Origin: Ptiloglossa arizonensis
Lineage: Eukaryota; Arthropoda; Insecta; Hymenoptera; Colletidae
Assembly: GCF_051014685.1 (NCBI RefSeq)
Contig: NC_135055.1
Coordinates: 23,891,501 to 23,955,500 of the forward strand
Reading direction: 5' to 3'
Length of the DNA: 64,000 bases
The translations under genes and the position numbers were made by a program. The notes beneath the pieces were generated by a model, which was given only the letters and a program-made list of their open reading frames with translations, did no database searches and was not told the DNA's origin. This document shows positions 51,465-62,400 of this stretch, one piece after another; position 1 is the first letter of the stretch; every line of letters begins with the position of its first letter.

Positions 51465-51839
51465 ATGAGCACCGCGCGCGTCGACGATCGCGCGAATTTG
51501 ATCGCGGCCATCGAGAACGACGACGTGGACTCGGCGAGGCGTATTCTCGCCGGAGAATTCGACGCAAAGTTTCTCGAGCCCGTCGGAGCCCTTCGAGTGA
51601 CCGCGGTTCATCTGGCTGCTTGGCACGGTAGAACCGAGTTGCTCGAGATATTCCACGAAAACGGCGCCGACGTAAACGCGACCGACAAAATCGGAAGGTG
51701 CGCGTTGTTTCACGCCGCTCATCGTGGAAACGTCGAGGCGGTCGACTGGTTGTTGAAACGCGGAGCGTACACGGAGAGCAAAGTCGGCATCGATTCTTGC
51801 TACAAGGATTTCACCGGTTCCTCCTTCGGCTCGTCTTTC
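51465..51839 (+). CDS. TRPA gene exon 1, ankyrin repeats 1-3
   Basis: ATG at 51465 (context gaaATGa), 125 codons. Repeats include TAVHLAAWHGRTELLEIF and GRCALFHAAHRGNVEAV. The donor is taken as TTC|GTAGGC at 51840, in phase 0. An upstream in-frame alternative at AAA|GTCGGC (51782) would shorten the exon by 57 nt. Confidence 0.8.
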
Positions 51840-53880
51840 GTAGGCCGAAACGTTGGTATCGCGCCGCTCGATCGTTTCCATCGATGCTTTCGCGACACCG
51901 ATCGATCTCTTTCCTCAGTTACCGATCCCGGAGTGTTGGGGTAGAACGCCGCTGCACCAGGCGGTGAAGAACAATTGCTCCGAGGTGGTCGTAAGTTTGG
52001 TGAACGGCCAGGCCGACGTGAACGTTCGAGACGAGCGCGGAATCACCCCGTTGCTCTTGGCAGGCTCCGCCCCGATTCGAGAGGATGCCCGCGAGATGTC
52101 CAAATTCGTCGCCATCGTCGAGACTCTCGCGACCGCGAACGCGTCGACGAACGTCGTTCATCCCGACACAGGTCTACGAGCAACCTTTCCATTCGTTTGC
52201 TCCTCGCATATTTTTCCCCGTAATCTTCATCGAATCCGCACCTTCTCGAACAAAGGCACCACGGCGTTGCATCACGCGGCAGCTTTGGGGAGTTCGTCGG
52301 CAACGAGAATCTTGTTGGACGGAGGTGCGTGGCCCCTCTACCGATGCAAGAGCACGGGAAGCACGCCCGTCCACGTTGCTGCCAACGTCGGAAGCCTGGA
52401 CGCTCTTCTGGTTCTTCTAGCGGCGATACCTACCGAGCGCGTCGACGTTCGAGACGAGGCAAGTCCGAAAGAAAATCTTTTCGCTTTCGCGTTGATCGTT
52501 GCTCTTTTCCCTCGTTTTGCTTCCCGCGCGTTTAGATCGATCGGACGCCGCTTCACAGAGCCTCCTATCAAGGACACCGTGAATGCGTTCGGGCGTTAAT
52601 CGATCGGGGCGGTAATCTGGCCGCGGAAACCAAAACCGGCGTCACCGTTGTCGACGCCATCTTCGCTCGCATACGGGGACCGGTGTCCTTTTTAACGAAC
52701 ATCTTGGATTCCCGGGTCCGAACGAACGGCAACGTTACGGATAAAAACTCGTGCGTGAGTAATCTCGTTTATTCGGCGCGTTATCGTTATCGTTATCGCG
52801 GTACGCGAGCGTTGCGCCAACGAGCTTCCACGTTTCTTTTTTCTCTTTCCCGATCAAGATCACCGTAGACTTTGACGCTCTGGCGCCAAAAGGAGAGCTA
52901 CAAATGGGAGTAGTCGCGTCCCTGGTCGCGGCTGCCTCGAGCGTCGAACAATTAACGATACTGCGACACCCGCTGGTCGAAACCTTCCTCTGGTTGAAGT
53001 GGTCCAGGCTGAGAGTGTTCTTCTTGAGTCTCGTCCTCGTCCACGTTCTGTTGGTCCTCTCTCTGTCCGGTTACTCCATAATTCTGCTTCGATGCGAGAC
53101 AGATCGGGTCTCGTTGAGAAGGATTCTGGCTTCCTGTTCGTGCGTCATCTTGTTCCACAACATGGCTCAGGTGTTGATGGTGCCAAGGTACGTTGACGTC
53201 GTTGGAAACCGACCGTTGCGTCGTTACTTTCCGTGTCTCTAGCTGCCGGAACGTTTCGGCGAACCAAAGGGATAAGGGACGAACAACGACGAGCTGACGT
53301 AAATCCCTTGGTAATTGCAGATATTATTTGAGACAGTTCGAGACGTGGCTGTCTTTCGCGTGCGCGACGATATCGCTGGTGATTTCGGTAAACGGTGGTT
53401 ACGCGGCAGAGATTGCGATCCAGGAAAGGGGAAGAGTATTAAACGCCCTACGAGGACCCTCGGAGTGGGAGTTGCATTTCATCGGCGTGGCGATCTTGCT
53501 CGGCTGGATACAAACGATGCTGTTAGTCGGCCGTCTACCGACCTACGGATATTACGCGCTCGTCTTCTCCACGGTACTGAGGAATATTTTAAAGGTCGGT
53601 CCAAGGGATACGCTATCGATTTCGATCGTTCTTGACGACCGATCGGACAAAAGGAATACCCGTTGGAAAGAAGGAGTCTCGATTTTTCGCGTTACCGCGC
53701 GCGGAAACCTGCTGAAACGTGCCCGCGGATAAAAGCCAGACGTATTCGAACCCCGTAAAACGTTTTCACGGCAAGTCTGAACAGGGACAACGTTAACCCC
53801 GATTTAATGCCGAGGGAGGTTTTTAATTCCGTCTCTCTTACGAAAGATCCGCATTTAGTCGGAACGAAAAGTAAGAGAGA

Positions 53881-53923
<43 letters not shown>

Positions 53924-54986
53924 CTTCCCTTCGGCGAATATCGTTAGAAATGAAAAGCCGGGAAGGACCAAGGTTCTAAATGTCTCCTCGGTGATACGAC
54001 TCTCCCGTCAGGACCCACTTGCCTACCCCTGTGCGCGAGCCCACCACCACCCTCGCGATTATAACAACGCGCATCCGGGGCTTTTTATTTCCTTTCAGGT
54101 TCTCCTAGCGTTCGTCTGCCTGATTGTCGGATTCGCGTTGAGCTTCGCCGTTTTGTTCCACGGGAACGACCAGTTTCGCGATTCCTGGAGGGCCGTCGTG
54201 AAGACCGTGGTAATGATGATGGGTGAGTACGAGTACGGAGCCCTGTTCTCGGACGGGAAGAATGGGAGTTCCTTCCTACCAGCCACGAGCAGGCTCGTGT
54301 TCCTCGCTTTCGTCATGCTCGCTAGTATCGTCCTGATGAACCTGATGATCGGCCTCGCGGTCAATGACATTCAGGGCCTCGAGAAGGAGGTACGATCCCC
54401 CGATATACTCTAACCCGCGTATCTTCTCTACTCGTTGCGAAACGGAACAGCGAAATTTGCCTCTTTCGGGGGAAAACGGTTCAACGGGCGATCGAACCTT
54501 TCCCCGTTCGCCGAACCGACTCGCGACGCGACCAAACTCACCATCGATCGAACGATGTTCGTACAGGGTCACATTCGCCAATTACTCAAGCAAGCCGAGT
54601 TCGTGGGCCATTTGGAAAGGCTGACGTCACACCGAATCTTTCGCAGCAATTGGCTACATCCTCGGTTGAGTTCGTTGCTAGACTCGAGACGCACCATTCC
54701 CACAAAAATTACGTTTGGTTGTCACGAACATTATTTTCATGAATCATCGCACAGAATCCCGGCGAAGCTAAAGGAGGCGTTGTTCCTGTTGGCCTCGAGA
54801 AACACGCGCAACACGGAAAGGTGAGCAAATTCGACGACCAACGGAGAAGTTTCCGTCGGGCGGCGGTGAACCGCGACCACTCTGCGCTTTAATTAATAAT
54901 TTCCCCGTAACGACTTCAACTTTCAGCAACTTAAAGAAAGCCTCCTTTTTTCCAGCCCGATAACGAGCGCCGATTACCACAACCAG

Positions 54987-55033
<47 letters not shown>

Positions 55034-55172
55034 CGCGGAATTAACGTCGTTGCTGGAAGAAGTGCTGCTACAGTTAAGAACATCTTATTATCCTTGCGCG
55101 ACGAGAAGAAACTTTTCAAAATCCTATGACGCGCGAAATCAAGCGCGTCGAAGAAAAAGTACTAATTTGTAG
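51465..55172 (+). CDS. TRPA-subfamily ankyrin-repeat cation channel (9 exons)
   Basis: Plasma-membrane cation channel of the TRPA family (thermo-, chemo- and hygrosensory channels such as painless, pyrexia, waterwitch and the Hymenoptera-specific HsTRPA). Exons: 51465-51839, 51919-52171, 52256-52458, 52536-52754, 52859-53187, 53321-53594, 54099-54389, 54567-54820, 54956-55172. All phases agree: 2415 nt, 804 aa. About eight ankyrin repeats occupy residues 15-330 (for example GTTALHHAA, DRTPLHRAS). Then come S1 about 403-425, S2 438-457, S3 469-483, S4 510-528, S5 552-571, a pore helix with MMGEYEYG near 582-600, S6 616-640 with LMNLMIGLAVND, a cytoplasmic helix EGHIRQLLKQAEF, and a C-terminal run of 16 Asn. 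Much shorter at the N-terminus than vertebrate TRPA1. Waterwitch/HsTRPA-like or pyrexia-like identity is not resolved by eye. The first exon's donor is the weakest junction. Confidence 0.9.
51919..52171 (+). CDS. TRPA gene exon 2, ankyrin repeats 4-5
   Basis: Begins LPIPECWGRTPLHQAVKNN and includes GQADVNVRDERGITPLLLAG. Acceptor tttcctcag, donor ACAG|GTCTAC in phase 1. Confidence 0.85.
52256..52458 (+). CDS. TRPA gene exon 3, ankyrin repeats 6-7
   Basis: Contains TTALHHAAALGSSSATRILL and STPVHVAANVGSLDALL. Its 3' end is GAG followed by GCAAGT, a GC-type donor. Any GT donor nearby breaks the ankyrin consensus across the junction. Confidence 0.85.
52459..52535 (+). other. TRPA intron 3, GC-AG type
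   Basis: 77-nt intron starting GCAAGT after GAG and ending gtttag. Donor pairing to U1 is otherwise perfect, as is usual for GC-AG introns. Confidence 0.7.
52536..52754 (+). CDS. TRPA gene exon 4, last ankyrin repeat and linker
   Basis: Contains IDRTPLHRASYQGHRECVRA and the linker IFARIRGPVSFLTNILDS that leads to the membrane domain. Acceptor gcgtttag, donor TGC|GTGAGT, phase 0. Confidence 0.9.
52859..53187 (+). CDS. TRPA gene exon 5, pre-S1 helix, S1 and S2
   Basis: Begins ITVDFDALAPKGELQ, the conserved pre-membrane segment, then HPLVETFLWLKWSRLRVFFL into S1 and S2. Strong pyrimidine tract before the acceptor; donor AG|GTACGT. Confidence 0.93.
53321..53594 (+). CDS. TRPA gene exon 6, S3 and S4
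   Basis: Begins YYLRQFETWLSFACATISL (S3) and includes ELHFIGVAILLGWIQTMLLV (S4), then STVLRNILK. Donor AAG|GTCGGT, phase 0. Confidence 0.93.
53595..54098 (+). other. TRPA intron 6, 504 nt, largest in this gene
   Basis: Separates S4 from S5. Contains a GGAGCC hexamer array at 53881-53922 and a pyrimidine-rich 3' end. No alternative exon recognised. Confidence 0.8.
53881..53922. repeat. GGAGCC hexamer array in TRPA intron 6
   Basis: Seven perfect units. Confidence 0.92.
54099..54389 (+). CDS. TRPA gene exon 7, S5, pore and S6
   Basis: VLLAFVCLIVGFALSFAVLF (S5), a pore segment with MMGEYEYG, and LVFLAFVMLASIVLMNLMIG (S6), ending in the IQGLEKE helix. Acceptor cctttcag, donor GAG|GTACGA. Confidence 0.95.
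54567..54820 (+). CDS. TRPA gene exon 8, post-S6 cytoplasmic helix
   Basis: GHIRQLLKQAEFVGHLERLT, conserved among insect TRPA channels just after S6, then a less conserved stretch. Donor AG|GTGAGC. Confidence 0.92.
54956..55172 (+). CDS. TRPA gene exon 9, C-terminus with polyasparagine
   Basis: After SPITSADYHNQ there are 16 AAC (Asn) codons at 54987-55034, then ELTSLLEEVLLQLRTSYYP and a basic tail ending at TAG (55170-55172). Acceptor ttttttccag. Confidence 0.85.
54987..55034 (+). repeat. (AAC)16 coding polyasparagine
   Basis: Sixteen perfect AAC codons in the TRPA C-terminal exon, pure codon use suggesting recent slippage. Confidence 0.93.
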
Positions 55173-58100
55173 AATGGAGTTTATCATCGTATCGATATAC
55201 TTTCTTTAACAATTTATGGAATACTTTCGTACCCACTGCGTGCAACGATATCGCTGTTCAACTCGAATACCTTGCGACAATATTGTATATCTTGAGATAC
55301 ACGTGTACGTAATAGTACAAATTGTAAAAAGACGAACGAATGTACGTTCGTATGTACCGCCAAACATCGATACCGCAGAATGAATGTCTTACCGACGCAA
55401 CGCAGCGCAAGTTTCGATTGAATACGGATCCCAGTATAGATGTCTCTGCGAGACCGTCTCGCTCCTTCGGTACTTATATCGTTCTCGAACAAGATCGCTA
55501 AAAATTTTCCTCGAATCTATCAATTATTAGAAATTTCCTTATCGATACGCACGATTCTGTAAGTTGATTCGATACGTTTCGGTACAAGTACGATATTTAT
55601 CGCCCGTTGCCTTTAATTTTTACAAAACCTCGTATAATTCTAAAAATTAGAATCATTACGCGTAGGTACGTATGTACGTGCGATTGCAGAGATCGGACTG
55701 TCCAATTTTGCAGGTTAGTACCTACTTGACGACGTTTCTTCGGATAGAAATTTATTAAAAATTTACTAGAAATGTGTTCGAACATTGACCGTTATCTTTA
55801 TTGAAAATTCAATATATTTTGTAAATTTAGTAAAAGGGCAAAGAAGTAGTTCCCTATTTGTTGTATGAAATATTCGTTGCAAAATATTACAATTTCCGAG
55901 CGTGTATCGCTAAAGATACGTTTTTCAATTTCTTGCACGATTTTCTAACCATAGCGAAACAAAGCCACGGGAAAACATTGGAAAAAAAAAAAGAAAACCG
56001 AACCGCGTGGTACGCGTTTGGCAACAATGCGGATTCGAACACTTTTCTTTCCGTATCGAATTATTTTCCTCCGGTAACATCGTTCCCGTTTCGAAAATAC
56101 GTTGGTACCTATTGCTCGATTTCAGAACCGTTGCATCGACGATTAAGTTGGTACTACGCGAGGTTGGCTTCGGTTTCTCTTTCTCTACTATTGTCGCGTT
56201 CTTTTCTGCCTCTTTCGTTCGTTTTTCTCTCGGCTAGTTCGTAATTTCCAAGAGTGTAGCGAGGACGTGATTCATGCGACGCACCTAAAGAACCGGGCAA
56301 CTTCGTGCAGCCTGCATAATCGCAATTTGTTGATAAGATTTATGTAGCCAGTATAGAATTTACAAGCACGTTAATCCACGAACGAACATGTGAACGCAAA
56401 CCGTGTTCGTTGTCCGGAGAATAATTAACGCGAAGTCTAACAAAGGTACATGTAGTGATTCTGGCATTTGAGGTTATTAATACGGACGTAATGTTCGCGT
56501 GTAAATAATCACGAACCATCACGTGCGTTATTTCAACGGAATATGCTGTTTTAGCGGTTTGCCCGGTTGCCTTGTAATCAGACCGTCATCCAGTCCATCT
56601 TAAATTTATTACGCGGTACTTCGATACGAGGTGAATATCTTTCGGTCGCACGATTACACACGCACATGGCCTGTTTCGTTCGTCGGGACCCCGAGGACGA
56701 CACAAAAGTCAGCTTTGTTACCGACTAATAAGGGTACCCGTGTTTTTGTCCAGATTTTAATTAAATACGGAAATCGGATAGGACGGTGGCGGGCGCATAT
56801 ATTATCATAAATTATCGTTCACCCGCGGCTATAAAGAAATCACGCGCACACCTGCCTTAACGGTTGTAACAAGCTCGAACCAAGTGTGTTTTGCGACTGA
56901 ACTCTTTTTTATTTTTACGAAAAACGGTATCAAACGCAACATCGTTTCGTTAAATTCAACGCACACGCCGAAGAAAAAAAGAAGCCTCTAACAGGATACA
57001 TAATTTATACCCATGGGTCGACTTTGAAACGCGCAACGGGATCGGAGAAAAATTCACAAACGAGTTTCCTCGATCCGAAAGATTTCCAGGTAACAGATAC
57101 GTAGTATGAGAATTTGCACCTCGCATGAAGCCGTCCACCATCGACGCTATCGGACGGAAACTTGCCAGTGCTCGTCTACAATTATGATAAATTATGGTTT
57201 CCAAGGTTGGAAGTTCTACCTCGCACTTATAAATTCAGTATAACGCAGTCTTTTCTCCTTCCTCGGTTAATTAGCTACCAAGAAACTCGCCACCAATGCG
57301 ATCAAACCTCGTAAATCGCGAAATCGCAAAATCGCAAAATCGTAAATAAAATCTCTTTAATCGTCGAAAAATCATTGTTTTCTTCCGTCGGCGTAAAGAT
57401 AGAGTTATAAATTACTTTTGACCTTTGAGAAAAAAAATGGTTCGAAGAAAGAATCAGTCGATCGCAAATGGAACTTACCTAATAGAAAATAAACGGTTCG
57501 CTCGTTAGAATAGCTTTTGCGTGAGGATTTCTCGAGGGTTTCTAGAGGTAGGCCGTTGACGAAGACGTAGCACAATACCCTTGATAGCAGGTCGGCGTTG
57601 GAGATGGTACGACGACAACAACGGTGACGGTGACGGTGACAATAACAGAAACAGTAGCGTTTGTGGTAACGGTAGCGATGGCAGCAGTGGCGATGTCGTT
57701 GACGATAATGTTACTGACAGGGGCAGTAGCGTTCGAAAAGGTAGCGATGTTGGCGTCGGTGCCGGCATCGGTGCCGGCGTCGGTGCCGGCGTCGGTGTCG
57801 GCGTCGGCGTCGGCGTTGACGTTAGCGTTAGCGTTAGCTTGACGGTGGCGACAGCAGCGGCGGTGGAAACGCGACAACGGTACGACGGTGGCGGCGGCGG
57901 CAGCGGCAGTGGCGTGGTATCGTTGGAGACGGTGCTAAGAGTTCGGGCGAGCTCGCACAGGTTCGGGTGGGGTCGGTTCGCCGCCTTGCCTGCCATGACT
58001 GGCCGGCCGCGGCCTCGCGGGGGGTGAGGGTGGGGATGATGTGGCGCGTCGGCGAGGGAAGCCACGGCAGTGAATCCGGCGTCGTGATTGGTCGTCGCGT

Positions 58101-59259
58101 GGGAGAGCCGCCCGCCCGAGCTCACCGTGGCCGGCAGTCAGTACCGAGCATCCAGGCAGAGCACATCGAGCCATCGGAGTCGGGGTGAGATACGGAAACA
58201 CGCACCTCGGGACCTTATCACGGGCACGATGGCCGTCCGGCGCGTGCACCGTCAACATCAACAGCAAAAACAACAACGTCGTCACCGTCGTCGTAGTGCC
58301 GTTTTCGTCGCGCGTGTACTTCGCAATCATCTGCACACGGAATCACAGCAACAGCATCGTGCGCTCACCAAAGTATCGTGGCCACCATCGTACGGATACG
58401 TGGCGCGCGGACTATGTGCCTGGTGCACGCAATAAGAAACGAAACAGAAAGAGAAAGCACGACGCACGGAAATTTGCTGCGTGCTAATCCGACACACACG
58501 GTTTGCCACTACACGCTACCTACTACATCACGTTCCACCGTTACCTCCTCCTTGTCCTCTCGTTTTCAAGTCCCTGTAACGCACCTCCTTCTTTTCTCCC
58601 TGTACGCCGGACTTCCCACGCGGTCCTTGTATCTTCGGTGAGATTACGTTTCGGTTAATACGCGAGGAAAACGCGCGTCGGCCGTAAAATCTTGTCGGTT
58701 GCCATGCGTCGTTTAAATTTTCGTCGTAGAACCTCCCGAAGCGAGAAATCTAAATCGTATATCGTTGTGTTCTGACTGGTGGTGCGTTTTATTGTTCGTC
58801 GTGTCACGTTTTCGTCGGTGCAACGTCTTGTGCCCGTTCCGGGAAGTGTGTAGCCTAACCTCCTCCGTCGACGACGGTGGCGACGGTGGTGTGGAGGCAA
58901 AGGTGACCGTGACGGTGAACCGTTTCTCTGTGCTTCGTCGTATTGTATTCTCTGTTCTGTGCGACAACAGTGAGACAGAAGGGCAAGTGTCTGCCGGTGA
59001 GGTCCTTTGAAAAACACGTGCGTCGTCTCGTTAAAGTAGCGCGGATCCGACGGATCGGTCATCGAAGCTGTCGTTGGTGCGTCGTTCGACGTACGCGGCC
59101 GGCGGAATCGCGGCCGGCACGCGAGGACCGGCTTTTGAAATTCCCGCGTTGGTCGGATCGGCCGCCTAACCTCTCGTCGATCCTGCGGACACACCTCTCG
59201 CGTTAAGTCGGTGGAAGACGAAGACAGGAAAGACGGTGGCCGTCGCTCGGCCAGCAATA
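55173..59259. other. TRPA 3' UTR and pangolin upstream region
   Basis: 55.2-57.5 kb is AT-rich with no recognisable exon. From about 57.5 kb GC and CpG rise, with GGCGTC/GGTGCC repeats (57760-57836). 58.65-59.26 kb likely includes the pangolin 5' leader. A long minus-strand Pro/Thr-rich frame in the repeat is rejected as coding. Confidence 0.6.
57760..57836. repeat. GGCGTC/GGTGCC hexamer-rich repeat upstream of pan
   Basis: Mixed GTCGGC/GTCGGT/GCCGGC units grading into GTTAGC. Yields a spurious Ala/Val/Gly or Pro/Thr open frame. Confidence 0.85.
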
Positions 59260-59409
59260 ATGCCGCACGTGAGCAGCAGCGGCGGCGGCGATGATCTCGG
59301 CAGCGAGGACGAGGTCAAGGTCTTCAAGGATGAGGGCGAGGACGAGAAGAGGTCCTCCGAGAACCTCACGGAGGAGAAAAGTTCTCTCATTGACCTCACG
59401 GAATCTGAG
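59260..59409 (+). CDS. pan: pan exon 1, Armadillo-binding domain
   Basis: Fifty codons, phase 0 donor GAG|GTGCGT. Contains the FKDEGE core of the beta-catenin-binding segment. Confidence 0.95.
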
Positions 59410-62400
59410 GTGCGTGGACAGGCCCTTGTTACCGTCTCTAATTCTACGAATTGGTCGTGTCGTGTGCAACAACGCATCGTCGTCTCAGTCTCTTCTTCTT
59501 TTATCCGCCTCTTCGTTCGTGACAGCCTAAGGACGTCGGCATTAAGTGCGTGCATGTGTGTTGCAGGAAAAGGTCTCGCTCGCCGGTGGAAGTTACGCGA
59601 CGACGGGCAAGACGTCGACGAGATCCGATCTCAGCCCTGTTTTCGGTAAGTCGTCATCTATTTCGTTCTACTCTCGCGAATTCGATGAGAAAACCGCGGG
59701 AGGTCCTTCCGTGGCTCGATCGTAACTCGTATCGTATCGTATCGTATCGTATCGTATCGAGTGTCGCGAAATGTGTTTGGATCGTAGTAGCACGCCAACT
59801 ATTATTCGATCGCGATGCGCACGATAAATGTGCATATATTTGCGTTACGTATGGTAATCTCTCGTACATCGAGGCTTTTCTACCGCTGTCGTCTTTTCGC
59901 GTAAACGCAAATGATAATATTTGGAATAACCGTGGCCAGTCGTCTGCGCCGAGTCGTTCGTCTACGGGAAACTATTTACAATCCCGAACGATGAATGGTT
60001 CAAGCTCGAGTGAAAAACTTACCAAAATTTACGACGATTTCGTACACGATGGCTACCGCTCGGACGAGTACGTCCTAGAGCTTGATTTTAGACATTCGAT
60101 CGTGACACCGATAACAGAGAGATCAGCGAGTCGTCGGACGTAATTCTCCCGTCGGACGTTTATCGCTGGTCGGCTATGAAATCTGATAACGTGTTATGAT
60201 ATTATATGCGTGTCGTGGGGGGGCAGCTCTGATTCATATAAATTAACGTCATTGTAGGTGGTTATCTTACGATCTTGTAACGTAATCTACTCGTGGCAAA
60301 TCGCTTTTATGTACTAATGATAATTTAGACGGCTCACGTCAGGGTAAATCGAACGTTTCAACGTTTCTGTCCGCACCGCGATCAACAATGCCGTTCCAAC
60401 AGCGATCGAGAACAAGATTATCGCCATTGTATTATAGTTCGTTGCAGTGGATCGCTAGAAACAACTCGGTCGCGTGTTTCCGATTATTTCGTTGGCGCGC
60501 TCCCATTGAAAACATTGAGTCACGTTCGGTCATCTCGCGTTAAATACACACGTGCGTTTATCGCGAATAGTCGAACGCAATTATTCTACCGTGATTGAGT
60601 CAAATAATTGAAATTATGCAAACGCTCGAACGAAAATACAGGTCCGTTGAATTTTTTTCCGCTCTCTGTTTCCGACGGATCGGATTTGCGTTCGTTGCAT
60701 CGTTTTCCGGTGCTCGTTGACATCGCAGAGAAGAAGACACGTAACAAGGGCCGAACGAGACAAACATTTTTTACACCGCGCAACAAGCACTCTGCTTTTT
60801 TCGTTTAAATAGGTGTTTACGTAACGCGCGACACGCAGCGTACGATGCACTCGTCCAACTCGGTTTCAAACAAGGAACCGAATCTCGTAGAATTATTCCG
60901 AGAAAAATGTACGGTCCTTCTGCAAGGTTTAAGTTAAGTAAAGTTTCGTTTCGGTGTTTCCAAGTACGACGGCGTTGGAGTTCGCGGAAGCAACCGTAAA
61001 CAATGTAAGTCGACGACGTATCGCTAGCAAAAATTTCGAAGCCATCTGTTGGCGTTCCCCGGTCGTAACAGGTTTCTTTCGTTCCCTTGTTTTTTCACAC
61101 GTGCCCTCGAAAATCCCAGCGAGATCGATGTTCGCGGTTCTCGTTTCGCCTCGAAGGAAGATAAATGTAACCGTAAGAATCGATAGTAATCGCGTGTTTA
61201 CGTTAACACAGTTTTTAGACGAGGGTTCGGACCTTCGCGGCTTGGAACACTTCCGAAAAACAGGGATAACATTTACCCTCTCGGATCGAAGTGTATTCGT
61301 CCTACGATAAAGCGAAAATAATTCTTCGAATCGATCCGCCTAATCTTCCGTATCTTTGAATCGTCTATTCGAAACGGTTCGATCGTGTAGCGAAATCGTA
61401 TTAATTCGACTTTCGTAACCGTTCGACGAATTGTTTCCAAGTATTGTTTCGTCGTCTTTGGTAATACAGCGATACTGGTGTTTGTTCCGATGGAAGGAGT
61501 ACCATTACGAGACGAGGCATCGAGTGTTTTCCTTAACGCGATAGCTGTCGTTTGACTCGCCGGTCAGCGGTTTCTGTTTCGTTGTTGTAGAAATTGGCGG
61601 CGGCCGATTCGAGGGATCGGTTTGCACCGTTGGTCGAGATATTATAGCGTTGCGAATGCGCGAGCGTCTTCTTCCCTGTCCGTCTCTCGATTTCTTAGTC
61701 GCGGACGTATTTCTCGGTCCATTGTGCGACCGAGTAAAAGTAACCGAAAGAATTGAAAGTAATCGCGCGTCGAGGGGAAAATCGAATCGACGTGGTTAAG
61801 AGCGAAAAGGGGTTTTCGGCGAGAAACCGCGGGGAAAGTTAATTCTAATTTGCCGAGGGAAATTGACCAAAGTTTACGGAACGCTGTTATTCTCGCGACA
61901 GGCTTGAAACAAATTGTAACTCGTTAGCCGGCGGTATACAATGAAACACGCCGGATCTCTCGGCTGCGCGCGTTCCTCCGTGAACAGACTTTGTCACTGA
62001 CAAATCGATGTCGCCCCGGCGAACACGCTGTCACCGTGTTGCCAAAACACTTTAACCAGTTAGGTTTCGTTCCTGTTTGATTTTGACGACTCGGCTAACT
62101 CCTCGAAGCGACACCGCGCGCGTTCAAAGGATTCGGAGAAAGTGTCGCTTCGGATCGAAAGTAGAGTTTCTTTTCGGTTGGTCTTCGTTGGACTTTCCGC
62201 GCGATTCGGTTCCCTTCGAGAGACACTCACCGTTCGAGATAACGATCGAACGACAGTGGGTAGGTGCGATCGAATCGACCGTCGCGTTATCGCCGGTTCG
62301 AGCTCGGTTATCGAGTTACTCGAAAATCGTTCATTTCCCGTGGATCGGGTCCACTCGCGCGCAGGGTTATTATTAAGTTCGATTGGGAAACCAACGGCTT

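Noticed and set aside
57505..58125. 206-codon minus-strand Pro/Thr-rich frame upstream of pangolin
   Set aside because: Its core is the GGCGTC/GGTGCC hexamer repeat, and the other strand is equally open.
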